Assembly: GCF_003063455.1 (NCBI RefSeq)
Contig: NZ_NESN01000001.1
Span: forward strand, 620,001 to 684,000
Length of the DNA stretch: 64,000 bases
Source of the DNA: Limnohabitans parvus II-B4
GTDB taxonomy: Bacteria; Pseudomonadota; Gammaproteobacteria; Burkholderiales; Burkholderiaceae_C
Reading direction: 5' to 3'
Shown: in pieces, positions 18,100 through 24,987 of the stretch
Layout of the letters: each line of letters opens with the position of its first letter
Position numbering within the stretch: position 1 is the first letter of the stretch
The notes under the pieces: model-generated
Told to the model about the DNA's origin: nothing
Database searches by the model: none
The model's input: the letters and a program-made list of their open reading frames with translations, nothing else
Position numbers and translations under genes: made by a program

Positions 18100-18532
18100 A
18101 GGCGATCTTGAGCAGATGGCTTTGGCCGTTGGGCTTTTTGGGCAAAGTCAGTTGCAACACGCCATTTTCGTATTTGGCAGAAGCCGCAGATTGGTCCACG
18201 CTCTCGTCTAATGTGAAGCTGCGAGAGACGCTGCCGTAATAGCGCTCACTGCGAATGACCTTGGCACCTTCTTTTTCCTGTTTTTCTTTTTTCACTTCGG
18301 CGCTCAAGGAGACCTGATTGCCCTCCACGGACACTTTGATGTCTTCTTTTTTGACACCTGGAATCTCGGCTTTGACAAAAAAGTTTTTATCGTCTTCCGT
18401 CAAGTCCAGTCGCATTTGTGGCTCGCCCTCCATGAGTCGGTACGTGGGGCGCATTGCAAACCCTTTGAAAAAGTCTTCATTGAAAGGGTCACGCAGTTCG
18501 CTGAAAGGGTTGAATCGTGTGAGGTTGCTCAT
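18098..18532 (-). CDS. Hsp20/alpha-crystallin small heat-shock protein
   Basis: 144 residues, an ATP-independent holdase that binds unfolding proteins. The alpha-crystallin domain spans about 38-130: DLTEDDKNFFVKAEIPGV start, a beta-strand KKEDIKVSVEGN, and the A-x-x-x-N-G-V-L motif as AKYENGVLQL near 122-131. The C-terminal tail is short and I see no I-x-I oligomerisation motif. Convergent with the HPF-fusion gene, in a cluster of stress genes. Confidence 0.95.
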   Translation of the reverse strand: MSNLTRFNPFSELRDPFNEDFFKGFAMRPTYRLMEGEPQMRLDLTEDDKNFFVKAEIPGVKKEDIKVSVEGNQVSLSAEVKKEKQEKEGAKVIRSERYYGSVSRSFTLDESVDQSAASAKYENGVLQLTLPKKPNGQSHLLKIA

Positions 18533-18691
18533 GGTGTTTTCTCCAGACGTGAAAATGTGCGGCGCGGGTGCCGTATGACAATGAGGAGCGCGGTGGAATT
18601 ACGCATCGCCCCGAGTGCTGTTTCGCAAAACAGCCTCAGTTCTCAATGTCAATTTTTCTGCACACGATGTCTGTTGACCATCTCACGAAAC

Positions 18692-18925
18692 ATGGTCATT
18701 CCAGCACCTGGCTTTTACCCAGTCCCCTACACACGGGTGATCGACAACACCTGGCTGCGCGATGTGATGTCGTGGATATTGCCTTCTCTGGTATTTTTTG
18801 GATTGTGGTTTTTCCTGATCCGCCGCGTGGTCGGTCAACAAGGCCCAGGCAGTTTCCTGAACATTGGCAAAAGCCAGGCCAAGGTCTATGTGATGCAACG
18901 AACCGGCGTGGCGGCTTTGATATAA
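18692..18925 (+). pseudogene. ftsH: Truncated ftsH (AAA protease) N-terminal remnant
   Basis: From about 18720 the frame reads like the end of the FtsH periplasmic domain, its second membrane helix (WILPSLVFFGLWFFLIRR) and the following QQGPGSFLNIGKSQAKVYV linker. Homology stops after TGV at about 18910, just before the AAA ATPase and protease domains. All catalytic parts are missing. The break coincides with the 5' end of an integrase remnant on the other strand, so deletion or element insertion removed the rest. FtsH copies often accompany Hsp20 in stress islands. Confidence 0.8.
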
Positions 18926-18946
18926 GCGGGGGGTTTTCGCGGCCAT
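18905..18946 (-). pseudogene. Integrase N-terminal remnant of a second element
   Basis: On the minus strand the frame from ATG 18946 reads MAAKTPRLYQSRHAG, matching the start MPAKTPRLYRSRHGV of the intact integrase at 28217. The match ends where the ftsH fragment begins. As in the intact gene, the nonamer repeat directly abuts the ATG. It indicates that a related element once lay to the left and was deleted down to its integrase start. Confidence 0.75.
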
Positions 18947-18968
18947 GTGTAGCACCTGTGTGTAGCAC
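18947..18968. repeat. Paired GTGTAGCAC nonamers, left end
   Basis: GTGTAGCAC at 18947-18955 and again at 18960-18968, same orientation, 13 bp apart. The same pair with the same spacing occurs at the right end (28218, 28231). Single copies are at 19149, 20130 and 21550. Candidate arm-type integrase-binding sites. Confidence 0.75.
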
Positions 18969-18969
18969 T

Positions 18970-19060
18970 GTGCGAAAACTGCTTTTGATTTCAGAATGAA
19001 AAAACCGCTGCAAATCATAGACTTACAACGGTTTTTCATTTTTTGGCGGAGTGGACGGGA
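18970..19060. other. Left attachment-site region (attL-like) with tRNA-Asp 3' end copy
   Basis: The stretch includes a degenerate copy of the tRNA-Asp terminator (GACTTACAACGG and flanking A/T runs) and then the last ~14 bases of tRNA-Asp up to GGAGTGGACGGGA at about 19048-19060. The same order occurs at 28272-28332. Together with the integrase start and the nonamers, the left-right similarity covers roughly 150 bp, longer than a simple att core. Confidence 0.75.
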
Positions 19061-19158
19061 AAGCTTGCCAGCACTCCGCCAAGCCTTGCCCACTCTCAAA
19101 AAACCGTTTTTCCGTCTGTGCGGAAGGTTCCAAAACTGTGAGCCTCAAGTGTAGCACC
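19053..19158. repeat. ~105-bp direct repeat, copy A
   Basis: Begins GGACGGGAAAGCTTGCCAGC and ends GTGTAGCACC. The first ~53 bp are nearly identical to copy B at 20035-20139 (two substitutions and one length change in an A run); the remainder is diverged but keeps the terminal nonamer. Copy A begins within the tRNA-Asp-derived att core. Together the copies bracket a two-gene cassette. Confidence 0.85.
19149..19157. repeat. GTGTAGCAC nonamer, third copy
   Basis: Same orientation as the terminal pairs; lies at the end of direct repeat copy A. Confidence 0.7.
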
Positions 19159-19215
19159 CACGCAAAAAAGACGCAGACGCTTGACTTTTGACCCCAGAAG
19201 CGCAACAATGCCAAC

Positions 19216-19599
19216 ATGAACAAAGAAATTTCCTTTGACATTGCCGCCCAGTTTGAAGCCACTGGCTCTGGGCAAAAACTATCCTTGTACGTGCCGAACA
19301 AGGATAAGAACGGGCTCCATGTTGACCAGAGCGTTTGGGTCGATCAGACCATAAGGCTGTTCTCAAAACTGTTCGGCGGTGCTACCGTTTTTCCGAACAT
19401 CCTTGGCGCATGGCTGAACAAAGAGACTGACCAGTTGATTGTTGAAGAACCTCAAATTGTCTACTCCTACATGACTGCTGATGCATTTATTAAAGCTGCT
19501 GATGAGTTGAAAACCTTCATGTACCGCATGGGCAATGAAACCAACCAAGGACAAATTGGCTTTGAATTCGACAGTACCTTTTATCTGTTGGACATTTAG
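19216..19599 (+). CDS. Unrecognised protein, first gene of repeat-bracketed cassette
   Basis: 127 residues, soluble, no signal peptide or membrane helix. I recognise no named domain. Notable stretches are LSLYVPNKDKNG near residues 22-33, FGGATVFPNILGAWLN near 53-68, and NETNQGQIGFEF near 107-118, which look like one compact alpha/beta fold with a conserved central Gly-Gly-Ala-Thr loop. A second gene of exactly equal length starts 10 bp downstream with an AGGAGG Shine-Dalgarno, so the two form an operon. Direct repeats flank the pair. A toxin-antitoxin or defence role is conceivable from context but unsupported by motif. Confidence 0.75.
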   Translation: MNKEISFDIAAQFEATGSGQKLSLYVPNKDKNGLHVDQSVWVDQTIRLFSKLFGGATVFPNILGAWLNKETDQLIVEEPQIVYSYMTADAFIKAADELKTFMYRMGNETNQGQIGFEFDSTFYLLDI

Positions 19600-19609
19600 G
19601 AGGCATATC

Positions 19610-19993
19610 ATGGCTCGCATTGTGGATACATCAAAAATTGTGCGGATTCGAGATACCTCAAATCTGGGGGTAAAAGTACCTGCGGACTTTATTCAAAACA
19701 CGTTCGGAGCACGCCCCGTTGCATCAACAACGCGGATGGATTTGCTACAGCTCCGTGACTTAATGAGTGAAATGTTGCAGTCCACGGGCGGTAGGCCGAG
19801 CTTGTCGCATTCCAGCGACCGAGTGAAACTGCCAAAGCTCGAATCGGACTGGGCAGCCATTGAGGAAATTTCCCAACGCTTGGCCCCTCAGTTGGTTTTC
19901 AAACCATCCCCCGCCCAAGTGGCAGCGGTCATGTTGCATTGGGCAGTTTCACACATGAATGAGGAAGACATCAAGCACGCAATGAAGGCTTGA
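19610..19993 (+). CDS. Unrecognised protein, second gene of repeat-bracketed cassette
   Basis: 127 residues. ATG 19610 follows TAGGAGG at 19597-19603; a longer frame from 19535 would overlap the first gene and is less likely. The N-terminus MARIVDTSKIVRIRDTSNLGVKV could be a short beta region, followed by helix-rich sequence ending with SPAQVAAVMLHWAVSHMNEEDI. No named domain recognised. It might be a DNA-binding or antitoxin-like partner of the first gene, judged only from size, order and coupling. Confidence 0.75.
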   Translation: MARIVDTSKIVRIRDTSNLGVKVPADFIQNTFGARPVASTTRMDLLQLRDLMSEMLQSTGGRPSLSHSSDRVKLPKLESDWAAIEEISQRLAPQLVFKPSPAQVAAVMLHWAVSHMNEEDIKHAMKA

Positions 19994-20034
19994 AGTCACC
20001 TCGGCTTTGGTGCTCGTGAAATTTCGAAAGGTAA

Positions 20035-20139
20035 GGACGGGAAAGCTTGCCAGCACTCTGCAAAGCCTTGCCCACTCTCAAAAACCGTCTTCTCGCTCAT
20101 GCTGAGGGTTCGAAAAGTGTTATGCCAAAGTGTAGCACC
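20035..20139. repeat. ~105-bp direct repeat, copy B
   Basis: Second copy of the repeat at 19053-19158, again starting with GGACGGGAAAGC and ending with the nonamer GTGTAGCACC (20130-20139). Upstream of the start the tRNA-like match is lost (GGTAAGGACGGG). The copy-to-copy distance is 982 bp. Confidence 0.85.
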
Positions 20140-20206
20140 ACTTTTCAAAAATCGCACCAAATTCAATTAACTAATCCCAAACTGAGCCGAGGTGAGAATC
20201 ACACTT

Positions 20207-20647
20207 TCAAATTACACGTGGTTTGATATGTTTTTTGAAAATATCCCATAAAAACTTCCTATTGATTCCAAATGATTGAAATCGAGCTACTAGGCGATCA
20301 TCGAGCAGGCAGTCTAGCTTTAAATAAGACTCATTATTTGAGTCGGCAAAATTTGAGTCTGATGCAGAAAAATCGTAGCGCGCCATTTTTTGACTGACGG
20401 AACACAAATCACCAGCAATTTTTCCATTACTGATATCAGCCTCAGCCCAATGATTATCACTAAATAGCCATAATTTATCGTATCGAATGTTTTTATCAGC
20501 GTCTTTTTGCTGATTTAGAAAACAATCTTTTAAATCAACAATAAGTTGATTGTCGCGATAAAAAGCAATAGTGGACAATGCCTTGCTTTTCGTCACCTCT
20601 GGCATTTGCAGAGCTTCAAAATAAGCTAGGATCTGATCATCATTCAT
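20207..20647 (-). CDS. Unrecognised protein; candidate antitoxin partner of the RelA/SpoT-domain gene
   Basis: 146 residues, acidic, AT-rich coding. No named domain recognised. It overlaps the end of the upstream RelA/SpoT-domain gene by 8 bp and must be translated with it. In toxSAS modules a small gene directly adjoining the synthetase is the antitoxin, so this is the obvious hypothesis; gene order here is enzyme first, partner second. The sequence alternates short helices and strands with several aromatic-acidic patches (DKLWLFSDNHWAEAD). Confidence 0.7.
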   Translation of the reverse strand: MNDDQILAYFEALQMPEVTKSKALSTIAFYRDNQLIVDLKDCFLNQQKDADKNIRYDKLWLFSDNHWAEADISNGKIAGDLCSVSQKMARYDFSASDSNFADSNNESYLKLDCLLDDRLVARFQSFGINRKFLWDIFKKHIKPRVI

Positions 20648-21452
20648 GGTTTCTCTCTCTTACTTTCAGAATTTGCGCCTCTAGGTAATGAACAACATGA
20701 CCCAGATAATTTGCATCGAACAATGGCGCCCTATAATCCCATTGCCAAACATCTTTTTCACTCTTCAATCTATCACTTTCATAAAAAGAGTGCAACAATT
20801 CTTTTACAACCTGCTTTAATTGCGTAGTAATTTGGAATTCGACATAAACCTTAGATTGGATATCAGTCCTCGACAAATCCTCAATCAAAAAATCAAATCC
20901 AATATCAACATGCCCAGCATAATATCCTTCTGGAGTTGCTTGGAGTTGATTTCGACACTCTAGACCATGCTTCTCAGCAAGGGAAACTAGCCTCTTTGCC
21001 AAAAACTGCACGCCATCAATATACCTAGTGGACAATGTTGTTCTAAGGATATCACCTATGGTATTAAACCACGTACCAGCAGAAACCCAATCACCATCAG
21101 GTGAATTAGGCCAATTAGGGTTTTTAAGGACGTTCTTTCTGTACGCCTTATTGTACGCTGAACTCCATGTCTTACAATTTAATTTAGCCTGTTGCTCAAA
21201 GCTCCCGCTAAAAAGAGCTTCTACATTTGGTGTCTCTTGTATATATAGAGCATCCCAATTTTGTATATTCGCTTTCAGTTCCACCCAAAAAGGATGACTC
21301 TGTAATTGCTCAGCGGCTCTCCGTGTGCAGCCTTCATAGTGATTTTTAAGAACTGATTGGGGCTTATTTTCGTTAGCTAGCAGAGCGCAGAAATGCACCT
21401 CGTAAGTCTCGAAACTTGGTCGGTTAGAGTTGTTGGCAGTTAAAATAGGCAC
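20640..21452 (-). CDS. RelA/SpoT-domain nucleotidyltransferase-like protein (candidate toxSAS toxin)
   Basis: 270 residues. The C-terminal two thirds resemble a RelA/SpoT synthetase domain: a basic helix SAYNKAYRKN at 98-107, GDILRTT at 133-139 (the D-x-x-G-x-R position), YIDGVQFLAKRL, EGYYAGH at 175-181 (the GYxxxH loop) and VEFQITT at 204-210 (the EIQIRT strand with the catalytic-type Glu). It ends WDYRAPLFDANYLGH, which I recall from stand-alone RelA/SpoT-domain proteins. No hydrolase, TGS or ACT domains. Such small enzymes make (p)ppGpp, (pp)pApp, or pyrophosphorylate tRNA as toxins. The overlapping downstream gene fits a toxin-antitoxin pair. A PD-(D/E)XK nuclease was considered and is less likely. 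Confidence 0.6.
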   Translation of the reverse strand: MPILTANNSNRPSFETYEVHFCALLANENKPQSVLKNHYEGCTRRAAEQLQSHPFWVELKANIQNWDALYIQETPNVEALFSGSFEQQAKLNCKTWSSAYNKAYRKNVLKNPNWPNSPDGDWVSAGTWFNTIGDILRTTLSTRYIDGVQFLAKRLVSLAEKHGLECRNQLQATPEGYYAGHVDIGFDFLIEDLSRTDIQSKVYVEFQITTQLKQVVKELLHSFYESDRLKSEKDVWQWDYRAPLFDANYLGHVVHYLEAQILKVRERNHE

Positions 21453-21549
21453 GAAGTTTTACCTTAACAAAAATCAATTACTGCTGATTGATGGTTGCCG
21501 CGACAACTCGCATTGATACATTTTTACACTGATTGAACTCAAACATGAA

Positions 21550-21558
21550 GTGTAGCAC
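21550..21558. repeat. GTGTAGCAC nonamer, fifth copy
   Basis: Same orientation as the other six copies; it sits between the RelA/SpoT-domain module and the relaxase gene. Confidence 0.65.
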
Positions 21559-21579
21559 GGTGCTAAGAACCTAGTTCGA

Positions 21580-22614
21580 TCACACCATATGTCGCTTCGG
21601 CACTCTAGGTGTGTTGGTGGAGCTAGTCTTTACGTTCCGCCGCAGCACCTGACTGCTGGGCGTAAACGGTGCTTTCATAGCGGCCTTCAGCCGCATGTTC
21701 GCATCATGCAGCATCTGGTCTGCCTCCATCGCAATACGTGACGCCTCTTCTCCATACTGTACCGCCATTTCTAAATGGCGCAAGGTTTGTCGCTGAAGCT
21801 GCTCCTGTGTCTGTGGGACGTTGGAACTCACGGAAACGCTACGCACGCAAGGGAGAGTTTTCCCACGTTGTTGCGGTTGTGCGGTTGACCTCGATGATGG
21901 TGATGGTGTTGCCACCTTATGGCCTCTGCGTTCTTGCTCGATCTCGGCCTTGAGTGCATCAATTTTTTCATCGAGTTTTACCGCGATCCGCTCGCCCTTT
22001 CGTACGGTGTCAACTCGCTCGCTCATCGCCTCGCGCTGGTCGGTATAGCTAGGCTTGGCTCCTTTGAGCTTTGGCCCAATTTTGATCTCGCCACTGTTGG
22101 GGGGCACATAGTCAGGTGCCACGGTACGGACATGCATCAAATAGACAGCCTTGGCCTGCTTTAACCATGGCTTGGTGCTGATGGATCTATCCTTGGCATT
22201 CTGACGACTGAAAAAATCTTTGGGGGTCTTGCCCTCTTTCAAACCGCGCTCAGAAAAAACCACATGGGCATGAGGATTGCCGTCCCCCTTGTCATGGATC
22301 ACCAAGCGATAAGCATGGCGGTCTTTCAGCAAGTCATCAACCAGCGATTGAGCCCATGCCAAAGCATTGGGGGCTTCCCTTGGAATCGCAATCACCAATG
22401 AGCGATAAGAACGCCCGTTCTGTCGCTCCAACTTGTCAGACAGGTCGAAGAAGTCCAAAGCATCGGCGGCGAAACTTGGAATATGTTTATCGACAATATG
22501 TTTCACTTCGGATTTATCCGAATAAGCGCCAATACCTGAAACATAGCTCATGTGTTTCAGTGCTCGCCCTTCGCATGCCAGGCCTGTTCTTGTTCTAAGA
22601 TAAAAAGTCGCCAT
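21580..22614 (-). CDS. MobA/MobL-family relaxase (MOBQ type)
   Basis: 344 residues. The relaxase domain covers about residues 20-190: YRSLVIAIPREAPNALAWAQ, then VIHDKGDGNPHAHVVFSERGL (quoted in two overlapping parts: VIHDKGDGNPHAH, HVVFSERGL), giving the metal-binding histidines at about 107, 115 and 117. A catalytic tyrosine near the N-terminus (Tyr 24 or 31) is possible. The C-terminal part has Glu/Lys-rich helices that may be coiled coil. Relaxases nick oriT and pilot the strand during mobilisation. There are no conjugation pore genes, so the element would need a helper. An inverted-repeat cluster lies directly upstream. Confidence 0.88.
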   Translation of the reverse strand: MATFYLRTRTGLACEGRALKHMSYVSGIGAYSDKSEVKHIVDKHIPSFAADALDFFDLSDKLERQNGRSYRSLVIAIPREAPNALAWAQSLVDDLLKDRHAYRLVIHDKGDGNPHAHVVFSERGLKEGKTPKDFFSRQNAKDRSISTKPWLKQAKAVYLMHVRTVAPDYVPPNSGEIKIGPKLKGAKPSYTDQREAMSERVDTVRKGERIAVKLDEKIDALKAEIEQERRGHKVATPSPSSRSTAQPQQRGKTLPCVRSVSVSSNVPQTQEQLQRQTLRHLEMAVQYGEEASRIAMEADQMLHDANMRLKAAMKAPFTPSSQVLRRNVKTSSTNTPRVPKRHMV

Positions 22615-22689
22615 ATCAATAACCTATATATTCAATATACGAAATTGAAATGACAAAAGCAAGACTTCAAACCCAAAGGGCAAAAAGGC

Positions 22690-22805
22690 AAAGCCGTTTT
22701 GGTGAAACCAAAACCAATGGGGTCAAGGGGGCACCCCTTGCGCAAGGAACGTTTGCTCGCGCAGCGAGAAACGTGTATTGCGCATAGTTGGATAACTATG
22801 CACCG
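22690..22805. other. Candidate oriT: cluster of four inverted repeats
   Basis: Four palindromes in about 110 bp between the divergent relaxase and mobilisation-accessory genes: GTTTTGGT/ACCAAAAC 22696-22714; CAAGGGG/CCCCTTG 22724-22740; ACGTTTGCTCGC/GCGAGAAACGT 22749-22774 (one bulge); CATAGTT/AACTATG 22783-22800. The third resembles the GTTTCTCG-CGAGAAAC type arms of MOBQ origins. The nic site cannot be fixed by eye. Confidence 0.55.
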
Positions 22806-22956
22806 CCGCACGAATCAAAACCCTTGTGGTTTTGTGAGTGCTAACCGCGAGCAGCGGTCAGCCATGCAAAAAATCAATAGACATAAAAATAAGTCATACG
22901 CCACGGCTTGCAAATGATGAAAGGATCGAATATATAAAAAGAAAGGAGATAATAAA

Positions 22957-23286
22957 ATGGAAGACAAGATAAAGAAATTAGCAGAACTTGAAAAGAGACG
23001 CGAGCAAATCAGTAAGAAATTGGCGCTGGTTAAACGTTCGATGATCTTGAATGAAAGAAAGGCTGATGCACATATGAAAATTTGCATCGGTGTGTCGGCA
23101 ATGGAATTAATCAAGGAATCTATGATTGGAAAAGACATCGCTGATTTAATGTATAAAAATGCACAGGATGCCATGAAATCAGATCACCCCGCATGGCAAA
23201 AACTGCAAGAACTACGCGAGGGTCTTATAATATTGAAACCGCAAAAGCGAGAACCTGAAACCTTTGATTTTGAAAGTCAAAATTGA
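22957..23286 (+). CDS. Small coiled-coil protein, probable mobilisation accessory
   Basis: 109 residues, highly charged. Residues 1-40 (EDKIKKLAELEKRREQISKK) predict a coiled coil, followed by a hydrophobic helix KICIGVSAMELIKES. The pattern is similar to small MobC/TraD-like accessory proteins encoded beside MOBQ relaxases. It is divergent from the relaxase across the candidate oriT and has an AAGGAG Shine-Dalgarno about 10 bp before ATG 22957. Assignment is by context and shape, not by a definite motif. Confidence 0.6.
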   Translation: MEDKIKKLAELEKRREQISKKLALVKRSMILNERKADAHMKICIGVSAMELIKESMIGKDIADLMYKNAQDAMKSDHPAWQKLQELREGLIILKPQKREPETFDFESQN

Positions 23287-23308
23287 AAAAGGCCCTTTCG
23301 GGCCTTTT
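23287..23308. terminator. Bidirectional terminator
   Basis: AAAAGGCCC and GGGCCTTTT pair around a TTTC loop, with A and T runs on both sides, between two convergent genes. Confidence 0.9.
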
Positions 23309-23841
23309 CAGTTTGTTCTTTCCTCCATTCTTCGATAACTTTCTTCAAGCATGGCGCGGGTTTTTTTGTCTTGCGCATCGCCATCGTCATTGATGCTTTG
23401 ATTCAGGATCTCCATCCATTTGGATAGCTCCTTTTCCGTGTGCTTGTTGTGCTGGAAACGGATCTGCCATTTTGGGTGTTCAACGTCTCTCACCTTGATG
23501 AAAAGGCCTGAGTCATTGACGTTTTGGCGATTGTTGGCCGCGAGAGCCGCAGCAGCGGCGACACCTGTTCCAACAACCACACCACCATTGGAAAAGTTGT
23601 AGCTCCACTCTCGCACATCCGCGAAATCGTAAACCTTGGAAACGCCTTCATCGTAGAGGTGAAGCTGGCGCAAAATCGGGCAAACGCCAATCCCCGTGTG
23701 CTTGAAGTGGTGGCTATATTTGGACGTTTTCACAGCATCCAAGAACGCCTGTAATTTGACATCGTTGGCATCTGATTCTTTTTTTTTGCCCATGAGCCAA
23801 AAAATCAGAATCACAGCGACAAGGAATCCGAGCAATTCCAT
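23308..23841 (-). CDS. Membrane-anchored protein, DUF4755-like
   Basis: 177 residues. One N-terminal membrane helix (MELLGFLVAVILIFWLMG) is followed by a cytoplasmic domain with the stretches LYDEGVSKVYDFADVREWSY near 62-81 (a PH-like beta pattern) and GLFIKVRDVEHPKWQIRF near 112-129. I associate this with DUF4755, a family found on plasmids and genomic islands, with no known function. A Gly/Ala-rich segment (VVVGTGVAAAAALAA) divides the domain. Cargo or backbone role unknown. Confidence 0.6.
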   Translation of the reverse strand: MELLGFLVAVILIFWLMGKKKESDANDVKLQAFLDAVKTSKYSHHFKHTGIGVCPILRQLHLYDEGVSKVYDFADVREWSYNFSNGGVVVGTGVAAAAALAANNRQNVNDSGLFIKVRDVEHPKWQIRFQHNKHTEKELSKWMEILNQSINDDGDAQDKKTRAMLEESYRRMEERTN

Positions 23842-23868
23842 GGTGGGCCTCCTTTTTGATCGTTGAGC

Positions 23869-24480
23869 TTAGAAGCGGTATTGCAAACCGACCGTGATCA
23901 TGCGTGCGCTGGTGTCGGTGGCGTTGTCGCTGGTCTTGGTGATGTTGGGATAGAAATTCACATCAGCAGTGGCGGACAGGTTGGAGGTGAGTTTGTAGAG
24001 CCCTCCCAGCCCGTAGGTGGCGTGAACTTGGTTTTCCGAGCCCTCATAGGCAGGAGCGCCCACGCGTGCCACTTTGGTGCTGACCATGGCCACGCCTGCG
24101 CGGCCTGTCAGTGTCAGGGTGTCATTGACTGGGTAAAAGCCACGCAGTGCGATCACATTGGCCGTGTTCTTGACGGTCAAAACGCTTTGTTCACCTGAGC
24201 TGCCTCGTGTCAGGTCATAGGAAGGCGTACCAAAACGGGCTTGGGCGACTTCCATTCCGAAATACTGACCGAAGCGGTAGCCAAGCGCCAATTCTGTGCC
24301 CGTTTTGGTTGGCTTGTCTGCTGTGATGTAAGTGGCGTGAACCGTGTTGGCGGTGTCCAGGGTGGTGCGTGCCTGACCCAATGAGCCTTTGATATAGAAG
24401 CCTGAGACCTCTTCAGCGGCGTGGGAGGTTTGGGTCAGGCTTGCCAGAGTGGCAATGACAGCGATGAGTGCCGTTTTCAT
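23869..24480 (-). CDS. Outer-membrane beta-barrel protein
   Basis: 203 residues. A Sec signal peptide ends after the SHA-A cleavage site near residue 22. The mature part shows alternating amphipathic strands starting SGFYIKGSLGQAR and ending with Val-Gly-Leu-Gln-Tyr-Arg-Phe, a C-terminal aromatic typical of BAM substrates. It resembles eight-stranded OmpA/OmpW-like barrels. ATG 24480 was preferred over 24528 because the signal peptide begins there. It is unusual cargo for a small mobile element; surface variation or phage-receptor change is possible but unproven. Confidence 0.8.
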   Translation of the reverse strand: MKTALIAVIATLASLTQTSHAAEEVSGFYIKGSLGQARTTLDTANTVHATYITADKPTKTGTELALGYRFGQYFGMEVAQARFGTPSYDLTRGSSGEQSVLTVKNTANVIALRGFYPVNDTLTLTGRAGVAMVSTKVARVGAPAYEGSENQVHATYGLGGLYKLTSNLSATADVNFYPNITKTSDNATDTSARMITVGLQYRF

Positions 24481-24630
24481 GATTGTTCCTTGTCTGTGAT
24501 GGAGAAATTTCAATGTGCGGTATTGCACAGAAATCGATCCTACACGAAAAGGAAACTATATCCCGTGCGAAATTATTCCGTGAAGTCGAATCCCGTGGTG
24601 TTCTTCACAGCTTTACAAGAGGATGTAGCA

Positions 24631-24987
24631 ATGCCACGAGTACAACGAAACAAAGAAAAGAACCCTGACTTGGTGGCCTTGGGCCTAGCCATTCGTCAGC
24701 GTCGCAAGGTCTTGGGCTACTCTCAAGAAGGCTTTGGCGATGCCTGCGGAATTGATCGCAGCTACATGGGTGGCATTGAGCGTGGTGAGCACAATTTGGC
24801 CATGGTCAACATCCTGAAAATTGTTCAGGCCTTGAAAGTCAACCCGTCCGAGTTCTTCCGCGATCTTGACCCTGATCGCAAGTTCGAACTGATCAATGGT
24901 GAAAAAGCGATCAAAGAGGCCAGTAGCCTCAAAAAATCTGTTGGGCTGAATGCCACTTCCAGCACAAAAAAACGTCCTACCCTTTGA
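24631..24987 (+). CDS. XRE-family helix-turn-helix regulator
   Basis: 118 residues. The HTH domain spans about 14-72: LGLAIRQRRKVLGYSQEGFG, then CGIDRSYMGGIERGEHNLAM, with the recognition helix in SYMGGIERG. An AAGAGG Shine-Dalgarno precedes ATG 24631. The C-terminus is a short basic tail. It sits next to the replication region, divergent from the outer-membrane gene, so it may control cargo, copy number or excision. Related regulators in plasmids and restriction-modification islands look very similar. Confidence 0.85.
   Translation: MPRVQRNKEKNPDLVALGLAIRQRRKVLGYSQEGFGDACGIDRSYMGGIERGEHNLAMVNILKIVQALKVNPSEFFRDLDPDRKFELINGEKAIKEASSLKKSVGLNATSSTKKRPTL

Noticed and set aside
18416..18691. Long 5' extension of the ftsH fragment frame
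   Set aside because: The extension runs antisense through hsp20 and has no FtsH-like sequence.
20640..21452. PD-(D/E)XK nuclease reading, with D-x(n)-E-x-Q in GHVDIGF...YVEFQ
   Set aside because: GDILRTT, EGYYAGH and VEFQITT occur in the order and spacing of a RelA/SpoT domain, and the WDYRAPLFDANYLGH tail matches stand-alone members; no methyltransferase is nearby.
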